Below are positions 8,133-18,200 of a stretch of DNA of 64,000 bases, one piece after another (position 1 is the first letter of the stretch; each line of letters starts with the position of its first letter). The notes beneath the pieces are model-generated. The model was not told where the DNA came from. It did no database searches and was given only the letters and a program-made list of their open reading frames with translations. The translations under genes were made by a program, and so were the position numbers. This DNA comes from Shewanella psychrotolerans (GTDB lineage Bacteria > Pseudomonadota > Gammaproteobacteria > Enterobacterales > Shewanellaceae): NCBI RefSeq assembly GCF_019457595.1, contig NZ_CP080419.1:1984001-2048000 (forward strand), written 5' to 3'.

Positions 8133-10196
8133 ATGAAAAACCTAAAAAAAGGCTTTAATAAGTCAACGCTTGCTTTGGGGATCGTCGCAGCGTTGAGTAT
8201 TGGGACGGCAACTACCGCTACGGCTGTGTCGTTTGATTGGGGAGAAGTACAAGGTTCGTTCGATTCGACATGGAGTGCTGGCGCAAGTTGGCGTGTTGAG
8301 GAGCGTAACTGGGATGACAACATAGGTAAAGTTAATCACCCTCGTTTTGACTGGTCTAATTATTCTGCGTTTAACAATACTAAATATACCTCTGCTGAGA
8401 TTTGGGCTCAGCCTGGTTCTTATTCGAGCAACGGTGACTTGAGTAATATGTTGTATTCTCAAGGTGATGTCACCTCTATGGTATTTAAAGGACTGCATGA
8501 ATTGTCCTTGAAATATAAGAATTACGGTTTATTTGCTCGTGGAATGTATTTTTATGATCAAAAAGCCAATAACGGCAGCTATGGATATAGCGATCCTATT
8601 ACTGGTAAAGAGTATGATCCGTGCACCGACTCAGAAGCGTCAAAAGTTCAATGTAAAGATGTCAGATTACTCGATGCCTTTATTTATGGTGACTTCGATT
8701 TCAACGATGGTGCAAACCCGCTCACTGTTCGTGTCGGTAACCAAGTCGTTTCTTGGGGGGAGAGCACGCTGATCCCCCATGGTATTGGTGTTATTAACCC
8801 TGTTGACTTGAATATTCTTAACGCACCTGGTGCTGAGTTAAAAGAAGCGTTTAGACCACAAGGAATGATTTGGGCTTCATTGGGCGTGACTGACGGATTA
8901 TCGGTTGAAGCTTTCTATCAATATGACTGGGAACCAGTTTGGGTGCCCACACCCGGTTCGTACTTCTCCTCTAATGACTTTGCTGGTTATGGCGGATATG
9001 GTCAAAATGCACAATTAGGTTTTAATGCTAACCCTGATATTAATTTAGATTTCCTTATTTCCGAATATCAAAACTTGGCGGCTATGGTGGCTTCTGGCCA
9101 ATATGATGCGGCTACCTTGGGCAAATTAGCCTTGGCATATCCTACAAAAGCGACGCTGATCCAAGATCAGGCAAGTGCAAGTAATTCAGGCCAATACGGT
9201 ATTAAACTCGGTTATTATGCGCCGGAGTTAGGTGAAACAGAGTTTGGTTTGTACTACATGAATTACCATAGTCGCCGTCCATTGATCAGCGGTACCACCG
9301 CTAACTTTACCGCTGAAGCGATTGGGAGCGACCTTGCTCAGCTAGGCATGATAGGTGCTACTGGTGCTACCGTTGATCGCGATACACTACTTGGCTTAGA
9401 GACCTTCTCAAAAGCCCAGATCGTTTATCCTGAAGATATTCAGCTTTACGGTTTCAGCTTCAATACCTTGATCGGTGATACCTCTGTAGCGGGTGAAATA
9501 GCGCATCGTCTTGATGAACCATTACAAATTGATGATGTGGAATTGTTGTTTGCGGCTATGCCTCAGCAATTAGCAAACATAGACCCCAATCTTCCACATT
9601 ATAGAGGTGATCTCGATGGTATATCACAGGTGCCAAATTATGGGCCTGGTGAATATGCAGAAGGCTTTATCCGACTCGATACGACTCAGGCTCAGGTGAC
9701 TTTTACTCATCTATTTGGCCCCACATTAGGCATGAGCAACTTGATTATGCTTGCCGAAGTTGGTGGTGTGTGGATCCATGATATGCCTGGCTTCGATGAA
9801 CTTAGGTTAAATGGTCCAGGCACTGCGCGCTCTGGCGGTAACCCAGATATGCCAGGGATCATTGAGGCAGTTCATAATGGCCCAGAAACGAATCCATTCC
9901 CAACGGATTTTGCTTGGGGTTATCGTTTAGTGGCTAAGGCTGACTATAACAACCTGTTTGCCGGAGTGAACATGTCTCCGCGCATTATTTTCTCCCATGA
10001 CGTAGAGGGGATCACCCCCGATCCTATGTTCCTGTTTACTGAGGGGAAAAAGTCTGTAGCGATTGGTGTTAATTTCGATTATCAGAGTCGTTGGGGAGCT
10101 GATGTTTCCTATAACTCGTTCTTTGGTGGTGTAGGCACGACTAATCAGATGGCTGATCGCGATTACGTGTCATTTAACATCAAGTATTCAATCTAA
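8133..10196 (+). CDS. DUF1302 family outer-membrane protein
   Basis: A 687-residue protein with a long signal peptide (about residues 1-32, cut after TATA). It then has the DUF1302 hallmarks: an N-terminal FDWGEVQGSFDSTWSAGASWR block and RVGNQVVSWGEST near residue 200. The rest alternates aromatic-rich beta strands to the C-terminus (FNIKYSI), as expected for a beta-barrel. DUF1302 genes nearly always pair with a DUF1329 gene, as here 18 bases downstream. They often occur with MMPL/RND exporters and in steroid, hydrocarbon or fatty-acid gene sets. I infer an outer-membrane channel or acceptor for a hydrophobic substrate, not yet identified for this gene. Confidence 0.85.
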   Translation: MKNLKKGFNKSTLALGIVAALSIGTATTATAVSFDWGEVQGSFDSTWSAGASWRVEERNWDDNIGKVNHPRFDWSNYSAFNNTKYTSAEIWAQPGSYSSNGDLSNMLYSQGDVTSMVFKGLHELSLKYKNYGLFARGMYFYDQKANNGSYGYSDPITGKEYDPCTDSEASKVQCKDVRLLDAFIYGDFDFNDGANPLTVRVGNQVVSWGESTLIPHGIGVINPVDLNILNAPGAELKEAFRPQGMIWASLGVTDGLSVEAFYQYDWEPVWVPTPGSYFSSNDFAGYGGYGQNAQLGFNANPDINLDFLISEYQNLAAMVASGQYDAATLGKLALAYPTKATLIQDQASASNSGQYGIKLGYYAPELGETEFGLYYMNYHSRRPLISGTTANFTAEAIGSDLAQLGMIGATGATVDRDTLLGLETFSKAQIVYPEDIQLYGFSFNTLIGDTSVAGEIAHRLDEPLQIDDVELLFAAMPQQLANIDPNLPHYRGDLDGISQVPNYGPGEYAEGFIRLDTTQAQVTFTHLFGPTLGMSNLIMLAEVGGVWIHDMPGFDELRLNGPGTARSGGNPDMPGIIEAVHNGPETNPFPTDFAWGYRLVAKADYNNLFAGVNMSPRIIFSHDVEGITPDPMFLFTEGKKSVAIGVNFDYQSRWGADVSYNSFFGGVGTTNQMADRDYVSFNIKYSI

Positions 10197-10214
10197 TTCA
10201 CAAGGACAATGATA

Positions 10215-11579
10215 ATGAAAAGATTAACGATATTGTCGGCGGCTGTGATCGTTGCATTAACTGCGACATCTTCATTTGCTAAAGTTTCAGAGGCCGACGC
10301 CGCGAAGCTTGGAACGACATTAACGCCATTGGGTGCAGAGAAAGCTGCTAACGCTGACGGTTCTATTCCTGCTTGGGATAGTGGGATCACTACTGCACCA
10401 GCAGGTTATACCAAGGGCATGCATCATCCAGATCCATTCGCTGCTGACAAGATTGAATTTACTATCTCAAATGCGAATAAAGATCAGTACAAAGAAAATC
10501 TGACTGATGGTCAACGTAAGCTTTTTGAACTGTATCCAGATACTTTCGAAATGAACGTGTACCAGACACGCAGAACAGCGGCTGTGCCACAATTTGTTTA
10601 TGATGCGACTAAGGCTAATGCAATTCGTGCTGAACTAATAGCAGATGGTAATGGTATTTCAGGTGCGTCTATCGGTGTGCCATTCCCACTACCTCAAAAT
10701 GGTTTAGAGGCGATCTGGAACCATATATTACGTTTCCGAGGTGTGGATGTTGAAACCTCGCGTAGTCAGGCTGCGCCTACGGCTTCGGGTGGTTATACGC
10801 TCGTTGAAACTGCAGAAGAGATTCGTTTTGAATACTCTCGCCCAGAGATGACCTTAGATAAGCTTAAAGAAAGCAATACGCTGTTTTACTTCAAACAAGT
10901 GGTGACTCAGCCAGCCCGTTTGGCTGGTACCGCTTTACTTGTAAAAGAGACCATGGATCAGGAAGCCTTGCCTCGTCAAGCTTGGACTTACAACACAGGA
11001 CAGCGCCGCGTACGTAAAGCACCAAATGTCGCGTTCGACACGCCTGGTACAGTATCAGATGGTCTTCGTACTACCGATGACTTTGATATGTTCAATGGAT
11101 CGCCCGTACGCTACAACTGGGAGCTGTTAGGTAAGAAAGAGATCTACATTCCTTACAACGATTACAAGCTGCATTCTGACAAGCTTAAATACGATCAGAT
11201 CTTAACGCCTGGTCATATTAATCCTGAGCACGTTCGTTGGGAGAAACATCGTGTATGGGTTGTTAAAGCACAGCTAAAAGATGGCATGCGTCATATCTAT
11301 AAGACTCGCGTTTTCTATATCGACGAAGACTCGTGGCAGGTGTCATTAACCGATATTTATGATAACCGAGATGAGCTATATCGTGTGGCGGTAGCCCATG
11401 CCATTAACTACTACGAAGTTCCAACACATTGGACGACGTTAGAGGTAATTCATGATTTACAGTCACGTCGTTATTTAGCCATGGGGCTTGATAACGAAGG
11501 CAGAATGTACAATTTCGATGCAAGCTTGAGTGAAGCTAACTTCACTCCAGCAGCGTTGCGCCGTGCAGGTATTCGTTAA
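10215..11579 (+). CDS. DUF1329 family periplasmic protein
   Basis: A 454-residue secreted protein with signal peptide MKRLTILSAAVIVALTATSSFA. The mature part opens with the family's KVSEADAAKLGTTLTPLGAEKA block and keeps GSIPAWDSGI near residue 50. The fold belongs, as I recall, to the LolA/LolB-like lipid-binding group, which would suit a periplasmic carrier between the RND pump and the DUF1302 barrel. AAGGA at 10202-10206 is 8 bases from ATG 10215 but only 2 from ATG 10209, so 10215 is preferred. It is cotranscribed with its neighbours. Confidence 0.87.
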   Translation: MKRLTILSAAVIVALTATSSFAKVSEADAAKLGTTLTPLGAEKAANADGSIPAWDSGITTAPAGYTKGMHHPDPFAADKIEFTISNANKDQYKENLTDGQRKLFELYPDTFEMNVYQTRRTAAVPQFVYDATKANAIRAELIADGNGISGASIGVPFPLPQNGLEAIWNHILRFRGVDVETSRSQAAPTASGGYTLVETAEEIRFEYSRPEMTLDKLKESNTLFYFKQVVTQPARLAGTALLVKETMDQEALPRQAWTYNTGQRRVRKAPNVAFDTPGTVSDGLRTTDDFDMFNGSPVRYNWELLGKKEIYIPYNDYKLHSDKLKYDQILTPGHINPEHVRWEKHRVWVVKAQLKDGMRHIYKTRVFYIDEDSWQVSLTDIYDNRDELYRVAVAHAINYYEVPTHWTTLEVIHDLQSRRYLAMGLDNEGRMYNFDASLSEANFTPAALRRAGIR

Positions 11580-11593
11580 TCATTGTTTGGATA

Positions 11594-11613
11594 GGGGCGG
11601 CCTGTGCTGCCCC
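11594..11613 (+). other. Intra-operon GC hairpin after the DUF1329 gene
   Basis: GGGGCGGC-(CTGT)-GCTGCCCC forms an 8-bp stem with one G-U pair between the DUF1329 and YCF48-like genes. It lacks a T-run, so it is more likely an mRNA processing or partial attenuation point than a full terminator. Confidence 0.45.
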
Positions 11614-11636
11614 TCGTCTTATAAAAGGAAGTTTGT

Positions 11637-12644
11637 ATGTCGTTTAGCATGCTTCGACTAATTTCGTGTTATCTTTTTATTTTTTCGAGTGTTACCTCTG
11701 TTAACGCCGCCGTAAACGAAAGTACATTGCAGCCGCTGGCCACTCAATCGATCGTCTTAGATATGGCACTTAAAGGACAAACTGCAATAGCGGTTGGTGA
11801 ACGCGGCCACCTATTTAGATTCGATAACGGTTGGCAACAACGTCCTTCACCGACAATTGCGCTTTTAACTAAAGTGACATTGCTAACCGATCAACTAGGT
11901 TGGGCCGTGGGTCATGATGCGACCATTTTACATACTCAAGATGGTGGGCAAACATGGCAAGTACAGATGACTTCGCCAGCAATTGAAAAACCCTTGATGG
12001 ACATTTTATTTTTTGATGCGCAGCAGGGGATTGCGATTGGAGCATATGGGTTGTTCTTTCGCACCTTTGATGGCGGAAAAAGCTGGCAACAAGAGTTCCA
12101 CAGCGAGTTACTATTTGAAGAAGATCATGCTTATCTTGAGGAATTAAAAGCCGAAGACGAAGCGCTTTACTTGAGTGAGCGTAGTACCTTGCTGCCGCAT
12201 TTTAATCGAGTGGTTCAACTCGATAAGCAGCGGCTACTTATGGTTGGTGAGTTAGGTTTAGCCGCGAAGTCCAATGATTTAGGTGTCACGTGGCAGCGTA
12301 TCGATTTTCCTTATGAAGGCTCTTTATTCAATGTGTTAATTGCTGAGCAGGGCACCTATGTAATGGGGTTGAGGGGGCACCTGTTTAAGAGTCAAGAGGG
12401 GATAGAATCTTGGCAAGAGATCGCTTTGCCAATTGATTCTACATTAAATGGTGGTTTAGTACTGAATAACCATATCGTTAGATTGGTGGGTAATGCTGGA
12501 GTTGTTATCGACGTAGGCAGTGATGATTCGGTTAAAATGATAGAGCAGCGTCAAGGTGAAAACTTAGTAACTATCGGTATGGATACTGAAGGTAAACAAT
12601 GGGTTGCGGGTACAAAAGGTTTCGTTGAATTACAACAAGAATAA
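11637..12644 (+). CDS. YCF48-like beta-propeller protein of the RND cassette
   Basis: A 335-residue protein with an N-terminal signal peptide (about residues 1-24). It carries repeated blades of the YCF48/BNR type: GWAVGHDATILHTQDGGQTWQ near residue 85, then GIAIGAYGLFFRTFDGGKSWQ and LMVGELGLAAKSNDLGVTWQ. A charged Glu-rich insert sits near residue 155. In many gammaproteobacteria such a protein is encoded between DUF1329 and MMPL genes, and a scaffold or accessory role in the periplasm is inferred. It is not a photosystem factor here. AAAGGAAG precedes the ATG, and the next gene starts 12 bases after its stop. Confidence 0.82.
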   Translation: MSFSMLRLISCYLFIFSSVTSVNAAVNESTLQPLATQSIVLDMALKGQTAIAVGERGHLFRFDNGWQQRPSPTIALLTKVTLLTDQLGWAVGHDATILHTQDGGQTWQVQMTSPAIEKPLMDILFFDAQQGIAIGAYGLFFRTFDGGKSWQQEFHSELLFEEDHAYLEELKAEDEALYLSERSTLLPHFNRVVQLDKQRLLMVGELGLAAKSNDLGVTWQRIDFPYEGSLFNVLIAEQGTYVMGLRGHLFKSQEGIESWQEIALPIDSTLNGGLVLNNHIVRLVGNAGVVIDVGSDDSVKMIEQRQGENLVTIGMDTEGKQWVAGTKGFVELQQE

Positions 12645-12656
12645 TAAGGCCCAGAC

Positions 12657-14960
12657 ATGTTAGATAAATTAGTTAATGGATTAGAGTCGTTTCTGTTTAG
12701 GCAACGTGGATATGTGATTTTTGCGTTTGTGCTGGCTACTCTGTTTTTAGGATTTCAGGCCAGTCACCTGAAAATGGACGCGGCATTTGTTAAGAATATT
12801 CCCCTAAATCACAGCTACATGCAGACCTATTTGAAGCATCAAAAACAGTTTGGTGGCGCAAATAGCATCATGGTTGCGGTCGAAGATACTAGCGGTAATA
12901 TTTTTAATGCTAATTTCTTCGACACCTTGAAGCAGGTTCATGATCAACTTTTTTTCATTCCCGGTGTCGATAGGGCGCAAGTAAAATCACTTTATTCACC
13001 GTCGACACGATTTACCGAAGTTGTTGAAGATGGATTTGCGGGAGGACCTGTTATTCCCGCGAACTTTTCCACGACCCCTGCGGGGTTAGCCGTCGTCAGG
13101 AGTAATATTGAGAAGGCAGGCATCGTTGGACGACTGATCGCAGAAGACTATTCTGCCGCCATGGTTACCGCTCAACTTATGGACTTTGACCCGCAAACGG
13201 GTAAGCCCCTCGATACGTTGGCCTTTGCCGCGCAATTAGAAAACGAATTGCGAGGACAATATGAAAATGAGCACATTAAAGTTCATATCATAGGTTTTGC
13301 TAAGATGGCCGGTGATGTCGCTGAAGGTGCAAAAGGAGTGGTGCTGTTTTTCCTTATCGCTATTCTTGTGACTGCGGTAATGGTGTACTTCTTTTCAAAG
13401 TCGATTAAATTAACCTTATTGCCCTTAGCTTGCAGTTTAGTGGCGGTGGTTTGGCAATTAGGCTTGTTGACTGTGGTTGGTTTTGGATTAGATCCTATGT
13501 CTATTCTGATCCCATTTTTAGTCTTTGCCATTGGTGTGAGCCATAGCGTGCAGATGATTAATGCTGTGCGTCGCCGAGTGAGTGAAGGAGAGATCACTAA
13601 AGCGGCTGCGGCACTGGCTTTTAGAAGCCTGCTGATCCCTGGTGGTATTGCACTGCTATCAGATACTGTTGGCTTTATGACGTTACTGGCCATCGATATC
13701 GGTATCATTCGTGAATTGGCTATTTCGGCATCGCTGGGTGTCGCGGTCATTATTCTGACGAATTTAATTTTATTGCCATTACTTATCTCATTTATTGAAG
13801 TTAAACCGCTGACAGTAAAGGCCGACAACAAGATTGATAAGTTGTGGCTGCGATTATCTTATTTTGCGACGCCTAAGTATGCAGCCGTTGTACTGGTATT
13901 AACTGTATTGCTCTATGGCGTAGGTTTACAGCAAGCTAATGAGATGAAAATAGGCGATCTTCAAGGCGGAGCCCCCGCATTACATGTTGATAGTCGCTAT
14001 AATCTAGATACTTTTTACATCACAGATAATTTTTCTATCACCACCGATGTGATGACAGTGATCGTTGAGGCTTTCCCTGAGGCTTGTACTTATCATGATG
14101 CGTTGATGCAAATCGATGAGTTTGAGTGGCTCGTGTCCAATACGCCGGGAGTTGAATCGACGGCGAGTCTGGCGTCTATCGCAAAACGCGTTAACGCGGG
14201 ATTTAACGAGGGTAACCCTAAATGGCAGGTGTTGCCTCGCACGACTGCAAGCTTAGTGCAAGCGGTGGGTCGAATTCCAACAACCTCGGGTTTGCTAAAT
14301 GGTGATTGCTCAGTAATGCCCGTTTATCTATTTTTGAAAGATCATAAAGCGGAAACGATTGAAGTGGTCATCGACAAGGTCAAAGCGCTCGCGGCAAAAA
14401 TGGATAATGACAAGTTGAGCTTTAAACTAGCGTCGGGACCCGTTGGAGTGATGGCTGCGACTAACGAAGCCGTTGCTGAGGCTCAGCTACCCATGATGCT
14501 TTATGTTTATGGCGCTGTGTTTGTGCTGTGTTTGATCAGTTTCCATTCATTGCGCGCTACTGTGGCGGTGATCTTGCCGCTCTACGTGGTATCGACGTTG
14601 GCGCAAGCTTTGATGACTCAGCTCGATATCGGCCTCGCAGTGAGTACCTTACCCGTGATTGCTCTCGGGGTCGGTATTGGTGTCGACTATGGCATTTACA
14701 TCTTGTCGACAATGGCAGTTAAGCTCCGAGATGGTATGCCTGTGCAAAAGGCTTATCATCAAGCCCTAGTTGAACGTGGTAGTGCGGTGATCTTTACAGG
14801 GTTAACGCTCGCTATCGGTGTAAGTACGTGGTTCTTTTCTGCGCTGAAATTCCAAATGGACATGGGGATATTGCTGACCTTTATGTTTTTGGTAAATATG
14901 TTGGGGGCAATAATTATTTTGCCTGCGATAGGCGCGGTTTTTTGGCGAAACCCTAGATAG
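12657..14960 (+). CDS. MMPL/RND-superfamily exporter
   Basis: A 767-residue inner-membrane protein with the RND exporter plan. TM1 lies near residue 20, followed by a large periplasmic loop to about 215, five TMs to about 380, a second loop to about 600 and five final TMs. The sterol-sensing/MMPL-like GIGVDYGIYIL motif is near residue 675, with the parallel FAIGVSHSVQMIN motif near 295. These paired motifs carry the proton-relay region in the family. Together with the three upstream genes it would form an inner-membrane pump, periplasmic carrier and outer-membrane component set for a lipid-like substrate. A strong terminator follows 10 bases after the stop, so the operon ends here. Confidence 0.88.
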   Translation: MLDKLVNGLESFLFRQRGYVIFAFVLATLFLGFQASHLKMDAAFVKNIPLNHSYMQTYLKHQKQFGGANSIMVAVEDTSGNIFNANFFDTLKQVHDQLFFIPGVDRAQVKSLYSPSTRFTEVVEDGFAGGPVIPANFSTTPAGLAVVRSNIEKAGIVGRLIAEDYSAAMVTAQLMDFDPQTGKPLDTLAFAAQLENELRGQYENEHIKVHIIGFAKMAGDVAEGAKGVVLFFLIAILVTAVMVYFFSKSIKLTLLPLACSLVAVVWQLGLLTVVGFGLDPMSILIPFLVFAIGVSHSVQMINAVRRRVSEGEITKAAAALAFRSLLIPGGIALLSDTVGFMTLLAIDIGIIRELAISASLGVAVIILTNLILLPLLISFIEVKPLTVKADNKIDKLWLRLSYFATPKYAAVVLVLTVLLYGVGLQQANEMKIGDLQGGAPALHVDSRYNLDTFYITDNFSITTDVMTVIVEAFPEACTYHDALMQIDEFEWLVSNTPGVESTASLASIAKRVNAGFNEGNPKWQVLPRTTASLVQAVGRIPTTSGLLNGDCSVMPVYLFLKDHKAETIEVVIDKVKALAAKMDNDKLSFKLASGPVGVMAATNEAVAEAQLPMMLYVYGAVFVLCLISFHSLRATVAVILPLYVVSTLAQALMTQLDIGLAVSTLPVIALGVGIGVDYGIYILSTMAVKLRDGMPVQKAYHQALVERGSAVIFTGLTLAIGVSTWFFSALKFQMDMGILLTFMFLVNMLGAIIILPAIGAVFWRNPR

Positions 14961-14970
14961 CAATGAAATA

Positions 14971-14994
14971 GGAGAGCATGCGCTCTCCTTTTTT
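14971..14994 (+). terminator. Terminator of the DUF1302-RND operon
   Basis: GGAGAGC-(ATGC)-GCTCTCC followed by six T. It is a strong intrinsic terminator placed directly after the exporter gene. Confidence 0.92.
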
Positions 14995-15127
14995 ATGCAT
15001 AAAAACGCTAACAGAGCGATTGTTTTTTCATTGAGAAACAAATAATCGCGTCAGAACTGACGTTCAGGAGGATCTACCACTAAAATACTTCTCGAAATAT
15101 GGCACATTTAGTAATAGACTTCCCGCA

Positions 15128-15139
15128 TGACCTAGGTCA
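15128..15139. promoter_or_regulatory. Perfect palindrome upstream of gdhB
   Basis: TGACCTAGGTCA is a perfect 12-base palindrome 79 bases before the gdhB start. A related GGTCATGTG lies about 13 bases further on, giving an inverted GCATGACC...GGTCATGTG pair. It may be an operator for a regulator I cannot name. Confidence 0.4.
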
Positions 15140-15218
15140 CAAATATTGGCCGGTCATGTGATTAAGCATCCATAAAATTACAAAAAGCGCTGCCATAGAC
15201 CCTAAAGGAAACAGCAAC

Positions 15219-18200
15219 ATGGCCTTGAAAGATGCAATGCCTTCAGTACTACTCGAAAATGTAGTCAATCTAATTCATTCAAAAGTTCCCAATGCACAAG
15301 CCAAGCAAGTCGAACAGTTCGCGACTTGTATCTATGCACACATGTCAAAAGACGACCTGCACGCCCGTAACGATAGCGATCTCTATGGTGCGGTGCTGAG
15401 CCTTTGGAATGTCGTTAATAAAACGCCTGTAGGCGAGAGTCATATTCGCGTATTCAATCCGAGTCAATCTAAGCATGGTTGGAAATCTTCACATTCGATT
15501 ATTGAAGTGATCCATCCAGATATGCCTTTTCTTGTTGATTCGGTCGGTATGGCTCTTAACCGTATGGGGATCACCACTCATATGATGTTGCACACGCCGC
15601 TTACAGTGCAGCGTGACGGCGACGAGATTGCCAATGTTATCTATGGTGATGAACAGGATAATGCAGAGACAGTGGCTGTTTTCCTGATCGAAATTGACCG
15701 TTTAAGTAGTGAAGCCGATATCAAGAGTTTAGAGAAAGAGATTGCGTCGGTTCTTGGTGACGTTTCAGCATCTGTTAGCGATTGGCAAATGATGTCTAAT
15801 AAGCTAACAAGCACCATTAAAGAGTTAGCTAAACGTCCATTCCCAGGTGAGAAGTCTGAGCTTGATGAAGCAATTAACTTCTTAACTTATCTCAATAATC
15901 ATCACTTCACTTTGTTAGGTTATCGACGTTATAACCTTAATAAGGTTGAAGGTGATTTAGAGTTAGTTCCCGATAATGATACCAGTCTAGGTCTGATGAA
16001 TGTGCCGGGTAAACCTAAATCAGATAAGGGATTGATGTTATCGACATTATCGCAGACCGCTCGGAAGGAAGCGTTAGATAACAGCTTACTGATTTTGACT
16101 AAAAGTAGTGAGAAGAGCCGAGTTCATCGTCCAGCTTATGTCGATTATATTGGTATTAAGCGATTCGATAAAAAAGGCAATGTTATCGGTGAAGACCGGT
16201 TTATAGGGTTATATGCTTCTAATCTTTATAATCGCAGCCCAAGAGAGATCCCGTTACTAGCAGAAAAGATCCAGCGTGTATTAGATGATTCTGGCTTGAC
16301 TCCTCGCTCACACGATTATAAAGCCTTGATGCACATCCTCGAGACCTTACCTCGAGATGAAATTATCCAAGCTCGTGAATCTGAGCTAGCGAGCATGGCT
16401 CGTGGTGTGCTTCAGATGCAAGAGCGCGACAAGTTGAAGTTATTTGTTCGCAAAGATGGTTTTGGCCGTTTCTTATCTTGTTTGGTCTATGTGTCTAAAG
16501 ATCGATATAACACTAAGTTACGTGAAGATACTCAGCGTATCTTGGCTAATCATTTTAATACGACAGAAGATGTTGAGTTTACTACGTATTTTTCTGAGTC
16601 GACTCTGGCTCGTACTCATTACATAGTGAAAGTTGATAATAATAATACGGATGTCGATGTGGTCGCTATCGAAAATAATCTTATTGAAGCCGCGCGTTCA
16701 TGGGAAGATAAACTCAGCAGCGCATTAATTGCAGCGCAAGGCGAAGAATCGGGTAATCATCTGGTTAAGCGCTACGTTAACGCTTTCCCTCGTAGCTACA
16801 AAGAAGATGTACTTCCAAGCTCTACCGTTGTCGATGTAGAACATCTCGAAGCATTGGATGATGATCATAAGCTAGGGATGTTGTTCTATCAGCCACAAGA
16901 AACGGCACTAAAAGACAACAAGGTACGGCTTAAGTTGTTCCATAAAGATGAGCCTATCCATCTCTCAGATGTGTTGCCCATGCTTGAAAACTTCGGTCTG
17001 CGGGTGATTAACGAGCGTCCATACGAAGTTAAGACAGTCGACGGTGCGACGTTCTGGATCCTTGATTTCTTGATGACAGTGCAAGGCGCTGCGGTTGACA
17101 ACTTAGCAGACAGTCAAGATCGTTTCCAAACTGCGCTGTCGCAAGTGTGGAATAAACAATTAGAAGACGATGGTTTTAACCGCCTAGTATTAGCAACTGG
17201 GCTTTCTGGTCGTGAAGTGTCTATTTTACGTGCTTATGCTAAATATATGCGCCAAATAGATGCGACCTTTAGTCAGGCTTATATCGAAGAAACCTTTAGT
17301 AGCTACCCTCAAATAGCGGAACTATTGGTCAAGATGTTTATTCGTAAATTCAATCCGAAGCTTAAGACTCGCACTTTAGCAAAGTTTGTTGAACAGATTA
17401 ATTTACGCCTTGATGATGTATCAAGTCTTGATGATGACCGTATTATCCGTCGTTATCTTGATTTAATTAACGCTACCTTGCGTACCAACTTCTATCAAGT
17501 GTTACCTGACGGCAATAACAAGCCGTATGTCTCATTTAAGTTCTCTCCAGCAGATATCCCTGAGATGCCCCGTCCATTGCCTAAATTTGAGATCTTTGTT
17601 TACTCGCCTAGAGTCGAAGGTGTTCATCTTCGTGGTGGCAAAGTGGCTCGTGGTGGTTTGCGCTGGTCTGACCGACGTGAAGATTTCCGTACCGAAGTCT
17701 TAGGCTTGGTAAAAGCACAACAGGTTAAAAATACGGTTATTGTTCCTGTTGGTGCTAAAGGTGGATTTGTGTGTAAGCAGTTGCCGACCGAAGGTGGTCG
17801 CGATGCCGTCTTTACCGAAGGGCAAGAATGCTATCGCTTGTTTATTCGTGGCTTACTCGATATCTCTGACAATATTATTGAAGGTGAAGTCGTACCGCCG
17901 GTGAATGTGGTTCGTCACGATGAAGATGATCCGTATTTGGTGGTTGCTGCCGATAAAGGCACAGCAACCTTCTCTGATATTGCAAACGCGATTTCTGAAG
18001 AGTACAACTTCTGGTTAGGTGATGCATTTGCATCAGGTGGTAGTAACGGTTACGACCATAAGAAGATGGGGATCACTGCCCGCGGTGCTTGGGAGTCAGT
18101 TAAACGCCATTTCCGGGAGATTGGGATCGATTGCCAAACCACAGACTTCACTTGTCTAGGTATAGGTGACATGGCGGGTGATGTGTTTGGTAATGGCATG

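Noticed and set aside
13283..13831. 182-codon leftward frame within the RND exporter gene
   Set aside because: It lies fully antisense to a clear MMPL protein and shows no domain of its own.
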